Shown: piece by piece, positions 25,067 to 33,877 of the stretch
Layout: every line of letters begins with the position of its first letter
How positions within the stretch are numbered: the first letter of the stretch is position 1
NCBI GenBank assembly: GCA_003552585.1
Contig: PUNK01000041.1
Coordinates: 1 to 50,273, forward strand
Reading direction: 5' to 3'
Origin: Thermoplasmata archaeon
Lineage (GTDB): Archaea; Thermoplasmatota; Thermoplasmata; Halarchaeoplasmatales; Halarchaeoplasmataceae
Length of the DNA stretch: 50,273 nucleotides
Made by a program: the position numbers and the translations under genes
The notes under the pieces: generated by a model
Seen by the model: only the letters and a program-made list of their open reading frames with translations
Databases searched by the model: none
What the model was told of the DNA's origin: nothing

Positions 25067-25492
25067 TATATCATATCACTAACGAAGATTATAAATGTTG
25101 TTGTTCTTAATTTTAAAAAATATTGATATTGGTTTAAATGATTATAAAATATTTATAAATAAATAGTGTTTTTAAGTGAGTAACCTATCGTTGTAGTTCT
25201 ATAGATACAGATATACGATCCAAACGCTGCTTTGCATCATATTAATGATTATTTTATTACTTTGTTGCGGTTGTTAATAAATTTATTCAGAAAGTTAAAA
25301 TTAACAATTGTTACGCAAGATATTCTCCAGATTGAAAGTATAGTATATTAGCATAATATTTTTATATGAACTCGAACTTAACAATATCGATTCATCAAAA
25401 GTGATGAACTGATGTTAACAAATTAGATATCAGTACACCGCTATTGTGATATTAAAGATATCTCAGATGAGTAAATAAAAAGAGGTAATCTC
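25067..25492. other. 426-bp AT-rich divergent intergenic region
   Basis: No coding sequence is evident. It is very AT-rich and must contain the promoters of the REC-DUF835 gene (minus) and the PH-domain gene (plus). TATA-like elements on the plus strand include ATATTTTTATATG at about 25356-25368. A 7-bp inverted repeat lies at 25391-25408. AGAGGT precedes the TTG start of the PH-domain gene. Confidence 0.6.
25391..25408. promoter_or_regulatory. Inverted repeat TTCATCA-AAAG-TGATGAA
   Basis: A perfect 7-bp inverted repeat with a 4-nt spacer sits about 25 bp after a TATA-like element, close to the expected initiation site for the PH-domain membrane protein gene. It could be an operator or a 5' leader hairpin. 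Confidence 0.4.
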
Positions 25493-28186
25493 TTGTCCAA
25501 AGAAGAGAAAGATATTGGAACATTTTTTCTTATTGTATTGATCATAATGATTTCCGTTGGTATAACAGGGATCAACCTATTGACCATGTTTGGTGTTATA
25601 ACCTCTCCTGATATGTTGACTTATTCTGTTTATCTCGGTTTGATTTTTGTTCCAGTTCTGATAATAGGGGGTGCGGTTTACAAGATCGTTATAGAGCAGA
25701 AGAAAGCATTAGAAAATTTGTTAGGAGAACCATCGAATGAAGGAGATAAACTTGAGTTGAAAATAAATCTGAAGGAAAACGAGACCGCTATGGCGGATAC
25801 TACTATTCATCCCGTTTTTTACTTAAAGATATCTATCTCCTCATTTTTATCTGTTTTAACCGGTTTATTTGTTTTCCTTGCCATATCCGAAGGTATTCGC
25901 GGGGATATTTTGACGATATATCCTATTATCCTACCTCTCGTATTCGTTATATCAATTATACATCTATTCAGCAACGACTTATTTGAACCGAAGGGATGGG
26001 GTGAGTTCCTAGAACATACATGGATAGCACTATTTACTATTTCTTTATCTGTTTCCTTCATGCTCTCTATGAAGATATATGTCCAAACCAATTATCCTAG
26101 GACCCTGTGGGAAACTTTCTTGGGGCTACCGTTTTCTCTTCAAACTATTATGTATTTTATCATAATGCTTCTTCTAGGAGGTGTGCTTGTCAAGATAGGT
26201 GATATATTACAATTGAGATCATCGCCTTTTAAATCCTCGGGGATAACTTTGGTTCTGGTTTCCATGGTTTTTTTGATCCCACAATTTCAATTTATTCCGC
26301 TTGATCACCTTCATGATTTGATAACCAAGGCTTTTTCGATCGTTTTAATTTTTTATGGTGTGGTGACAGCTTGTCTACTTTATAAGGATGCTGGACTGAG
26401 ATATGTTGTAACCAATGAGAGAATTATCAAATTAAATACGCATAAACTTGAAAATTCTTACAATTATATGCTGGACAGATTTAAAAAAGTGAAAGTTGTT
26501 GAGGATACGTTTGCCCAAAAATTTGGGTATGGAAATGTGATAGTCATACTCAATAAAATTGTAGATGGTGGAAAATATGTCAATCTCTGTGTACTTCGAG
26601 GTGTTAAAAAACCACACCTTTTAGTAGATACTATCAAAGCTCTTGCCGAGAGTAAAAAAATAAAAAAGGTAATAAGAAAAAAACCAAAAAAGAGGGCGGA
26701 CAATGAGTCCGATGAAAGTCTTCGATCGAAGATCATCATTCTATTGTTATTCGGGACATTGTTGTTTACACCAACGTTACACTCTGAGGGATATGAGATT
26801 TACAGTGAAACGCCAGATGTGGAAGAATTCCATACAATAGTATTCCAAAATCTTACAGATATAGATATGGGATCTGAGTACAATATCTATATGATGAAAA
26901 TTGGAGATGATCATTTCAGTTCAGATGAGATAAGAGAGTTATATTCAGAAGATAAAGAAACGGTCGAAGAAAGTATCTCAGACTATATCGATTCACAGTT
27001 AAGGAATACTGTGGAATTAATTTTTCAATTTGATGACGAGAGGGATAAAGGTGAGTACGATTATGAGATTACGATAGATAAAAGCAGTCTAGAATCTTAT
27101 GCGAGTGGACCTATCATTGTAACATCAAAAGTATATGTTAAACTATATCCTATCTATTATCAAATTCCTCAAAGTGCCGATTTAGAAGACTTAATCTATG
27201 GCACTCTCAAGATTGGAGGATCTTTTGAAAAAGAAATATCGGTTTTTTGTGGAGCAGATCATACCTCAAGTTATACTATAGAATCACCACCAGAACTCAA
27301 TTTTGTTGACGAAGATGGTCGGCAAAGTAACATAACCATAGACATCGATAATCTGGGTAAATCACAAACAACGAAAAATTATACTCTTCAAGTTGTACAC
27401 ACGGACGCTGTAGAATTGAAAACGGTCGAACAAAATCTAGATCTTAAGATAGATGTATACGAGCTTAAAAGAGATGTTGATAGGGAATATCTCTCTATTA
27501 ACACTAATCTGTCTTTGCAGATCGATAGTATATCTATACCTTCGGAGTTCGTTTCTAAACTTCCTGACATACTGTTCATAGATAGAATAAATGCTGACTT
27601 TTTGAGATTGCTGTATGAGAGTGGTTTTGAGGAGGAGGTAAATACATATATCACAGAGATGGAAGAAGAAATCGAGAACAAAATCGATTCCGTATCAGAT
27701 ATGAGATCAAAAGGAGATTTTTCTGTTATAGGATTGGAAAGGAGTTACGACATAGGATGTATGGATTCTCAGATACCTATCAGTGTATACCACAACGCCT
27801 CTCTTCAAAAGAACATATCAGAAGATGAAGTATTGAATTCATTTCAAATACAGAGGAGATACTTGATAGACGAGCAGTTCTCTGTAGATCTTCAAAGTTT
27901 CCCTGATCGTGGTTTGAACTATACTATTGTATTACCAGAAGGGTTAGAATTGATAACTGCTGTAATCGAAGAGGATGAATTGGATATCAGAGTACATGAG
28001 GATGGCAGATATTACATCCAAGATGAATTGTATCCCGATGAGAGCGCAACCATTGTTCTGACTGTTGGAACATATATAGATCTTTTTTCTTTCTTGCCAT
28101 TCATAATGATCATGGCAATATTGTTTTTTACATGGCTCGGACTTGAAAGTTACCCTATAAAAAAGAAGAGAAAAGAAAAATTTTAA
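25493..28186 (+). CDS. Large membrane protein with bacterial PH-like domain and extracytoplasmic region
   Basis: This 897-residue protein starts at a TTG preceded by AGAGGT. The N-terminal part has about eight membrane segments (about 10-32, 44-66, 113-131, 139-160, 176-195, 215-235, 250-266, 279-297). A bacterial PH-like domain follows at about 301-385, with YVVTNERIIKLNT and FGYGNVIVIL signatures. A basic KKxxKKKPKK stretch, one more membrane helix (about 413-428), an extracytoplasmic region of about 430 residues rich in beta strands, and a C-terminal helix with a basic tail complete it. bPH domains often sense or organise membrane proteins. Its place within a two-component gene cluster suggests a sensing role, which is inference. 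Confidence 0.75.
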   Translation: MSKEEKDIGTFFLIVLIIMISVGITGINLLTMFGVITSPDMLTYSVYLGLIFVPVLIIGGAVYKIVIEQKKALENLLGEPSNEGDKLELKINLKENETAMADTTIHPVFYLKISISSFLSVLTGLFVFLAISEGIRGDILTIYPIILPLVFVISIIHLFSNDLFEPKGWGEFLEHTWIALFTISLSVSFMLSMKIYVQTNYPRTLWETFLGLPFSLQTIMYFIIMLLLGGVLVKIGDILQLRSSPFKSSGITLVLVSMVFLIPQFQFIPLDHLHDLITKAFSIVLIFYGVVTACLLYKDAGLRYVVTNERIIKLNTHKLENSYNYMLDRFKKVKVVEDTFAQKFGYGNVIVILNKIVDGGKYVNLCVLRGVKKPHLLVDTIKALAESKKIKKVIRKKPKKRADNESDESLRSKIIILLLFGTLLFTPTLHSEGYEIYSETPDVEEFHTIVFQNLTDIDMGSEYNIYMMKIGDDHFSSDEIRELYSEDKETVEESISDYIDSQLRNTVELIFQFDDERDKGEYDYEITIDKSSLESYASGPIIVTSKVYVKLYPIYYQIPQSADLEDLIYGTLKIGGSFEKEISVFCGADHTSSYTIESPPELNFVDEDGRQSNITIDIDNLGKSQTTKNYTLQVVHTDAVELKTVEQNLDLKIDVYELKRDVDREYLSINTNLSLQIDSISIPSEFVSKLPDILFIDRINADFLRLLYESGFEEEVNTYITEMEEEIENKIDSVSDMRSKGDFSVIGLERSYDIGCMDSQIPISVYHNASLQKNISEDEVLNSFQIQRRYLIDEQFSVDLQSFPDRGLNYTIVLPEGLELITAVIEEDELDIRVHEDGRYYIQDELYPDESATIVLTVGTYIDLFSFLPFIMIMAILFFTWLGLESYPIKKKRKEKF

Positions 28187-28194
28187 CAGACGGT

Positions 28195-29340
28195 TCATTC
28201 TGCTGTTCGTGCAAGTGCTTCTTCTAGGTATTTTTGTTCAGTGATCTCCACACCGGTACACATGACTGCATCTTTTCCCTCATACTTTATATATGTCATG
28301 GTCAGATACAGCCATCTAAACTCTTTGTCTTTGCTGATCATCTTCAACTCGAACCGAGTTCTTCTATCTTTATTTTGGATGGAATCTATCCTTTCTTTTA
28401 TAACTTTTTTTTGTTCTTCACTAACGACGTCAAGAAAATCGATAGACTTCAATTCCTCCTCTGTAAAACCTGTAATAAGTTCCATGGCTCTGTTGAGGTA
28501 AAGAAAATCTGTATCTTTCAAAATAAATACCGCTGAAGAGCTGCTCTCTACTAGTTTTGAGAAGCGATTTTCCATCTCTTTCAATTGTTCCTTTGCCTTC
28601 CTTTTTTCAGTCATATCAGCAGCTATTTCAAGCATCCCTATGATATCACCATCATCGTCCTTAACTGGCTCACCCCTTATATACCATAAATCTCCATCTT
28701 CAGAACGGATCATCGCTTCTTCTCTCTCACCTGTATCGTATGCATCCAGGATGGGGCACCCTTTGCATCTTCCATCTCTTTCGAACCAAACCTTAAAGCA
28801 GTATTCCCCTGCCAGATCACCGATCTTTTTTTGAATTTTATCTGAAAATGCACGGTTCGCCCATATTATACGCCCATCTTCATCCTGATGTATTACTATC
28901 TCAGAAAGAGAATTAAGGATCGAAGTCTTCTCCTTCTCGGAACGTTGTAATTCTCTTTGAGAATTCTTGTGTTCTACCGATTGTTTTATAGCCTGAGCGA
29001 GCACTACATATTGAGATCTAGGATCACCCCCTTTCTGGATATACCGGTCAGCTCCCAAGTTCAAAGCCCTCATTGCCACCTCTTCTCGTCCTTTACCTGT
29101 GAAGATTATAAAAGGTATGTCATCTCGCCGATCTCTTAATTCTTCTAAAAATTCAAGTCCGTCGATATCAGGCATCTGGTAATCAGAAACTATCGCTGAG
29201 TAATATCTTTCTTCTAATAAACGAAAAGCTTCCTTTGCAGAAGAGGCGGTTTCAACAGTCAGATTGCCATATACCTCTTCTAGATATGTTTTGGTTAGCT
29301 CTCTCATATGAGCCTCGTCGTCTACAAATAGGATCTTCAT
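28195..29340 (-). CDS. REC-PAS-PAS signalling protein without kinase domain
   Basis: The protein is 381 residues. The receiver (1-125) has D53 (VSDYQMPDIDG) and the archaeal FTGKGREEVA / LGADRYIQKGGD signature. PAS1 (about 135-245) contains a cysteine set (EYCFKVW and RCKGCP) known from cysteine-rich PAS domains and a PAC tail ending ADMTEKRKA. PAS2 (about 255-381) ends VEITEQKYLEEAL at the C-terminus, exactly where a kinase would normally begin. It has no histidine kinase, no DNA-binding domain and no sign of a truncation-causing frameshift downstream. It may work as a phospho-switch adaptor. The stop is 8 bp from that of the convergent PH-domain gene. Confidence 0.88.
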   Translation of the reverse strand: MKILFVDDEAHMRELTKTYLEEVYGNLTVETASSAKEAFRLLEERYYSAIVSDYQMPDIDGLEFLEELRDRRDDIPFIIFTGKGREEVAMRALNLGADRYIQKGGDPRSQYVVLAQAIKQSVEHKNSQRELQRSEKEKTSILNSLSEIVIHQDEDGRIIWANRAFSDKIQKKIGDLAGEYCFKVWFERDGRCKGCPILDAYDTGEREEAMIRSEDGDLWYIRGEPVKDDDGDIIGMLEIAADMTEKRKAKEQLKEMENRFSKLVESSSSAVFILKDTDFLYLNRAMELITGFTEEELKSIDFLDVVSEEQKKVIKERIDSIQNKDRRTRFELKMISKDKEFRWLYLTMTYIKYEGKDAVMCTGVEITEQKYLEEALARTAE

Positions 29341-29403
29341 GATATTTTCAACTTTTAGTTATCTTGTTACAATATAAAATTATCTCAAATAAATCAAAAG
29401 ATC

Positions 29404-30054
29404 CTACTTATCGATCTCATATCTAATCTGGTTTTCAACAACATATTCACCTAATTTATGAAACGCTTCATATACCTTTTCACCTGTTTTTGCACTAGTA
29501 AAGAAATAAGCGGACTGTTTCCTATACTTCTTTTTAAAATCCATAAACCATTTTTTTATCTCCGATGATGATGTTGGTACAAATTTCAACTCTTTCTCGT
29601 ATATGCTTTTATAATAATGATTCTCGATCATGTAATCATGGAATTCGTTTTCTGTTTTCGAGTTCCCTTTCTTTTTTTTCTGAAAATCCATCATTATATC
29701 CTTTTTATTTCCAGCAAAAACTACAGGAACTATCCCTATAACTTCGTATAGGTCATTGACCCATCGATCAAGGTTATCTAATGTTCTTTTTCTGGTGAGG
29801 TCGAACACGATTAAAGCACCTTCCGCACCGATATAATTTGAAGAATGCTTTCCAGGTAACAAAGACCTCTGCCCATAAAGGTCCCATATGGACATGTTTA
29901 GTCCGATATCTTCGATGGAACTCTGTTTTAGATTGACTCCGACGGTCGCTATATAGTCTTCGTCGAATTCACCTTCCACATACCTTCTAACCAATGAAGT
30001 CTTACCGACTGCACCATCTCCGAGTACTAATACCTTAGCGGTGTAATTTCCCAT
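29404..30054 (-). CDS. Ras/Rab-like small GTPase
   Basis: The 216-residue protein has a complete Ras-superfamily G domain. The P-loop is GDGAVGKTS (12-20), switch I includes T37 (ATVGV), G3 is WDLYGQ (57-62, with Gln at the Ras Q61 position), G4 is GNKKD (115-119) and G5 is TSAKTG (186-191). An insert of about 60 residues rich in Lys sits between G4 and G5. No C-terminal cysteine for prenylation is seen. Small Ras-like GTPases are known in archaea, and in bacteria MglA works with a response regulator in polarity control. Here the gene lies between two receiver-domain genes on the same strand. No GAP or longin/roadblock partner is in the window. Confidence 0.9.
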   Translation of the reverse strand: MGNYTAKVLVLGDGAVGKTSLVRRYVEGEFDEDYIATVGVNLKQSSIEDIGLNMSIWDLYGQRSLLPGKHSSNYIGAEGALIVFDLTRKRTLDNLDRWVNDLYEVIGIVPVVFAGNKKDIMMDFQKKKKGNSKTENEFHDYMIENHYYKSIYEKELKFVPTSSSEIKKWFMDFKKKYRKQSAYFFTSAKTGEKVYEAFHKLGEYVVENQIRYEIDK

Positions 30055-30184
30055 GTTTTATTGACCCTTTTTATTTTGAAATATGAACATCCTGTATTTA
30101 ATCGTTTTTCAAGACAGTCCATTAGGAGATTCTATGAATCTTCTAATCGATTTGATTGTAATTAATTTTAAGTTACGATTTGGT

Positions 30185-30892
30185 TCAAGATTTGAATGAA
30201 ATATTAACTATATATTTATTGTCGAAAACTTGAACATCTTCTATCTTCGCTTCGTGGATATCCTTAAAATCCACGTCATTCTTTAATTCGAACGAAAATT
30301 TATTGAATTCAGAAGGGGAATCGAACTCGAATATAATATTATGTCTTCCTCTCTCAAAATAATTTGGAATAGAAACGATCCCCGGGTGGATATCAGAGAT
30401 GCTTTTTACATTATTTCTAAATAGTCTGATGGCTTCAAGTGCTTCTACTACATCTTCGACCGACATAACAACAGTCGATCTTCTTTCAATCATCCTCGTA
30501 CATTCCCTTTGTACTGTGTTGATGATAGTCTCGTTATCCAATGGTTTTTCTAGATAATGATGAACTCCTGCTCTATTGATAGCATCCCGGGCTACATCTA
30601 GATCAGAATACCCAGTGATGAGTATCCTGACAGTGTTTGGATACATTTCTTTAACCTGGGTCAACAACTCGATACCTGAGAGTCCCGGCATCCTTTGGTC
30701 TGCCAATACAAGATCGAACTCCTTTTCTTCAAGAAGTTTTAAAGCTTTTTTACCATCGTCGGCAGTATATATATCGCATTCAAAAGCATCAGAGTTCTCA
30801 AGGATTGTTTTCAACATCTCCAGCACTTTGGTTTCATCGTCCACGATTAAAATATCGTGGATCTCTTCTTCATCATCTCTAAACATGTTCAA
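30185..30892 (-). CDS. Response regulator: REC domain plus unrecognised C-terminal domain
   Basis: The protein is 235 residues. The receiver (about 12-130) has D65 (VLADQRMPGLSG), Thr in LITGYS and Lys in LEKPL. It is most similar in the window to the receiver of the REC-DUF835 protein (both share LDxAxDAINRA). The region from about 135 to 235 contains VMSVEDVVEALEAIRLF and a strand-rich tail (FEFDSPSEFNKFSFEL; VFDNKYIVNISFKS). I cannot assign it to a family, and it lacks a visible helix-turn-helix. It lies 130 bp upstream of the GTPase on the same strand, so the two may be coexpressed. Confidence 0.8.
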   Translation of the reverse strand: MNMFRDDEEEIHDILIVDDETKVLEMLKTILENSDAFECDIYTADDGKKALKLLEEKEFDLVLADQRMPGLSGIELLTQVKEMYPNTVRILITGYSDLDVARDAINRAGVHHYLEKPLDNETIINTVQRECTRMIERRSTVVMSVEDVVEALEAIRLFRNNVKSISDIHPGIVSIPNYFERGRHNIIFEFDSPSEFNKFSFELKNDVDFKDIHEAKIEDVQVFDNKYIVNISFKS

Positions 30893-31065
30893 ACCTCTTG
30901 AATTTTATACTATGCTATTTGTTCCCTTTCGAAATATTATGTTGTATCATATTTATAATATTTTCTATTGTGAGTGAACCTATTGTGTGTAGAGTTAGAT
31001 ACAATGATCGGATCTATCTTACCAAAAAAGGAGGTTTTATATATCATGATATCTTAGTGAATTTG

Positions 31066-31212
31066 ATGTCTTTTAAGTCGTGTGAGGAATGTGGAAAAGA
31101 AATGGAAAGAGTGATCGGTTTTCCCGGATATGTATGGTGTAGGGACTGCCACATCACCAAAAAAGTTGAAGAAAGAAACGCCATGTTGGTCGTTGATAAA
31201 ACAAAGCTCTAA
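31066..31212 (+). CDS. Small zinc-ribbon protein
   Basis: This is a 48-residue protein from the ATG at 31066 (MSFKSCEECGKEMERV). It has two CxxC pairs (CEEC and CRDC) 18 residues apart, which is a zinc ribbon. An in-frame hydrophobic extension upstream to 30898 exists but overlaps the divergent promoter region and is not supported. Function is unknown. The next plus-strand gene, a sensor kinase, begins 83 bp downstream. Confidence 0.5.
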   Translation: MSFKSCEECGKEMERVIGFPGYVWCRDCHITKKVEERNAMLVVDKTKL

Positions 31213-31252
31213 AATGTATAATCTTTCAATTTTATTAAACTATTCCCCCTAA

Positions 31253-31260
31253 AATTTATA
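31253..31260 (+). promoter_or_regulatory. TATA-like element of the REC-PAS-PAS-GAF kinase gene
   Basis: AATTTATA lies about 36 bp before the ATG at 31296, placing transcription initiation near 31284. No clear Shine-Dalgarno is seen, so the mRNA would have a leader of about 12 nt. Confidence 0.4.
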
Positions 31261-31295
31261 TTGTGAATAATTCGTATACTTAACTGGATTGGTCC

Positions 31296-33599
31296 ATGTG
31301 GAAAATAATACAGGTATTGTTCGTCGACGATGAACAAAAATTATTAGAACAAGCTAAGATCTTCTTAGAAAAGGAAGATGACCGCCTCTGTGTTACGGTA
31401 ACCAATTCTGCAGTCGATGCACTTGAATTATTGTTTATAGAACGGTTTGACCTGCTGATCGCAGATTATAAGATGCCAGAGATGAATGGATTGGAGTTAT
31501 TGGAGAAGATCCGTAAAAAGATGAAATTAGATATACCTTTTATAATCTTCACTGGAAAGGGGAGGGAAGAGGTGGCTATCAAGGCGTTGAATCTTGGAGC
31601 GAATAGATACATAAAAAAGGGAGGGGATCCAAAAAGCCAGTATAGAATACTTTTTCGAACCATCTTACAGGAAGTCAAGCATCATAGGACGGAAAAGGAA
31701 TTGAGGTTGACAAAGTATTCAGTCGATAAAGCATCACAAGGTATCTTTTGGGTAACACCCGGTGGAGAATTCATCTATACGAACGAACACGTCAGTGAGA
31801 TGTTAGGTTTTACGGAAAAAGAACTAAAAGGTATGCATGTATGGGATATCGACCCAAAATTTTCTGAAGAGTTTAGAGACGAATACTGGAATGAGTTAAA
31901 AAAAGAGGGTGTAAAAAGGATCGAAACCGTTCATCGAACTAAAAATGATGAATTGATACCGGTCGAAATACACAGCAATTATATCGAGCATGACGATGTT
32001 GAGTTGGAATTTGCTTTTGTAAAAGAGATATCTAAGGATATGATACTAAAAGGACAAGAAGAAGATGAAAACGATTTACATGAATTATTCCAAATGGTTA
32101 ACGATGGTTTAATCATCTTAGAAGACGATAAATATGTTGAATGCAATAAAAAAACACTAGAGATGTTTAATCGTAAAAGGGATGATTTTATCGGGAAAAC
32201 ACCATACGACCTTTCTCCTTCAAAACAACCTGATGGTAGAGATTCCAAGATCAGTACGAAGAAGTGGATAGAAAAGGCATATGACGGTGAAGATCTGATT
32301 TTCGAGTGGTTGCATAAGAAAAAAGGAGGAAAATTGTTTTATGTTGAAGTGAGTTTGAAAGCGGCTCATTGGAAAGAAAAAACGTATCTTATAGCAACAT
32401 TGAGAGATATCACAGATAGAAAAAAGATAGAGGAACGGTTCAGGAAGAGGGAAGAGCGGTTTAAAAGATTACATGCGATGTCCTATGAATTGGAAGAGGC
32501 AGAGATGGCCGATGATATCTGCAAGATAGCGCTGAAGGCTGCCGATGATATATTAGACTTATCGGAAAGTATTATATTCCTAGTCGATGAGAGTGGGGGA
32601 TTGGTTCCTGGACCATCTTCAAAAAAAGTAATAGAAGATGAGATAATGTCACCTTTCACTGAAGAAAACATAATTAATAAGACATTCACCAATAACGAAA
32701 GTTTATTAATAGAGGATCTAAACTATGAGAACAAAACTGATAGTTTAGAGGATAGGAACAATTCGTCAAAATTCCTAATTAAGGAAAAAAGTAACGAACT
32801 AGGTGTAAAATATAGGTCTGCGATAAGTATACCTATAGATAATCAAGGAGTTTTTTTGGGGGTATCAACAAAACCACATAATTTTGATAAAGAAGATCTT
32901 GAAATGGGGGAATTACTTATGAGCCATATATCACTAGCATTAAAGAGGATTAGAAGGATGGAAAAAGAAGATTTTCTTCATTCTTTGTTGAGGCATGATA
33001 TCAAAAATAAAATACAGATCGTCAAAGGATATCTTCAGTTATCTAAAGATATCTTAGAGGATGATAAACTGAAAAGTTTTATTAATAACTCGGAGATCGC
33101 GACTGATGAATGTATCGATATTATTGAAAGAGTTAGAATGCTTAGGAATATAGAGAAGGAAAAGATTAGAGAAGTGGATATAATATCGGTTATAGAAGAG
33201 GTTATCGATTTGGAGAAACGGATGTCAGATGATATAAGATACGAAATGATAATAAATACAGATGAGAGACCGAAAGTTAATGGTGGACAATTCCTAAAAG
33301 AACTGTTTTCGAACATCGTTGAAAACTCTGCACGGCATTCTGAAGGAGATAATATCAGGGTCAAGGTCGAAAATAGAGTAGAAGAAGTGCTTTGTGTTGT
33401 AGAAGACGATGGAAAAGGTATTCCTGATGAAATGAAAAATAAGGTTTTTGAAAAAGGGTTTAAGAAAGGAAAAAATGCAGGTCTTGGATTAGGTTTATAC
33501 ATGGTAAAAGAGATCGCTCAGAATTATAATGGAAAGGTAGAAATAAAGGATTCTGATCTGGGAGGAGCAAGATTCGTGGTACGACTAGAACGGTTATGA
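31296..33599 (+). CDS. Sensor histidine kinase with N-terminal REC: REC-PAS-PAS-GAF-HisKA-HATPase
   Basis: The protein is 767 residues and soluble. The receiver (1-125) has D57 and the FTGKGREEVAIKALNLGA signature. PAS1 spans about 140-250 and PAS2 about 262-375 (ending LRDITDRKK). GAF spans about 395-550. HisKA has phosphoacceptor H567 in SLLRHDIKNK. The HATPase domain has N-box NIVENSARHS (673-682), G1 DDGKGIP and G2 GLGLGLYMV. The receiver is at the N-terminus, so this kinase can be both a target and a source of phosphoryl groups. No membrane helix is present, which implies sensing of intracellular signals. It is the first of three plus-strand REC-PAS genes. Confidence 0.93.
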   Translation: MWKIIQVLFVDDEQKLLEQAKIFLEKEDDRLCVTVTNSAVDALELLFIERFDLLIADYKMPEMNGLELLEKIRKKMKLDIPFIIFTGKGREEVAIKALNLGANRYIKKGGDPKSQYRILFRTILQEVKHHRTEKELRLTKYSVDKASQGIFWVTPGGEFIYTNEHVSEMLGFTEKELKGMHVWDIDPKFSEEFRDEYWNELKKEGVKRIETVHRTKNDELIPVEIHSNYIEHDDVELEFAFVKEISKDMILKGQEEDENDLHELFQMVNDGLIILEDDKYVECNKKTLEMFNRKRDDFIGKTPYDLSPSKQPDGRDSKISTKKWIEKAYDGEDLIFEWLHKKKGGKLFYVEVSLKAAHWKEKTYLIATLRDITDRKKIEERFRKREERFKRLHAMSYELEEAEMADDICKIALKAADDILDLSESIIFLVDESGGLVPGPSSKKVIEDEIMSPFTEENIINKTFTNNESLLIEDLNYENKTDSLEDRNNSSKFLIKEKSNELGVKYRSAISIPIDNQGVFLGVSTKPHNFDKEDLEMGELLMSHISLALKRIRRMEKEDFLHSLLRHDIKNKIQIVKGYLQLSKDILEDDKLKSFINNSEIATDECIDIIERVRMLRNIEKEKIREVDIISVIEEVIDLEKRMSDDIRYEMIINTDERPKVNGGQFLKELFSNIVENSARHSEGDNIRVKVENRVEEVLCVVEDDGKGIPDEMKNKVFEKGFKKGKNAGLGLGLYMVKEIAQNYNGKVEIKDSDLGGARFVVRLERL

Positions 33600-33877
33600 A
33601 TTTCGTTTAGGATAATAAAATATAAGACTCTTTATTATGTTGATTTTGATAATCATATCAAGTTTCGAAACGAGTTTTGATATCATGAGTATATATATTA
33701 ATAAGTTAGTCCATAGATACTTGAACAGATCAAAAAGATCACTATATAACGATCACTCCTCCTCACTCTTTTTTTGCTCGACCATGATCACACCCCCCCT
33801 CCCTCTTTTTTATAAATTTTAGTCTAAAAGATTGAACAATTTTTATATACTATTTTAAGCTATCATAAGGGGACAAA
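33600..33877. other. 278-bp intergenic region with nested palindromes and T-rich tracts
   Basis: The region has no gene. It holds GATTTTGATA (33642-33651) and a nested inverted repeat (33655-33683). It also has T7 at 33769-33775 and T6 at 33806-33811 within pyrimidine-rich tracts, which may terminate the upstream kinase transcript. A TATA box TTTTATATAC (33841-33850) serves the REC-PAS-PadR gene. Confidence 0.6.
33655..33683. promoter_or_regulatory. Nested inverted repeat upstream of the REC-PAS-PadR gene
   Basis: ATATCAA (33655-33661) and TTGATAT (33677-33683) are inverted copies. Between them lies the perfect palindrome GTTTCGAAAC (33662-33671). It is a candidate dimer-binding operator or terminator hairpin. 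It lies 56 bp after the kinase stop. Confidence 0.4.

Noticed and set aside
25401-25440. C/D-box-like GTGATGA followed by CTGA
   Set aside because: The C box and CTGA are adjacent with no guide-length spacing and no second C'/D pair.
30898-31065. Hydrophobic N-terminal extension of the small zinc-ribbon protein
   Set aside because: The segment lies in the AT-rich divergent promoter region and contains TATA-like elements; the ribbon alone from 31066 is the simpler gene.
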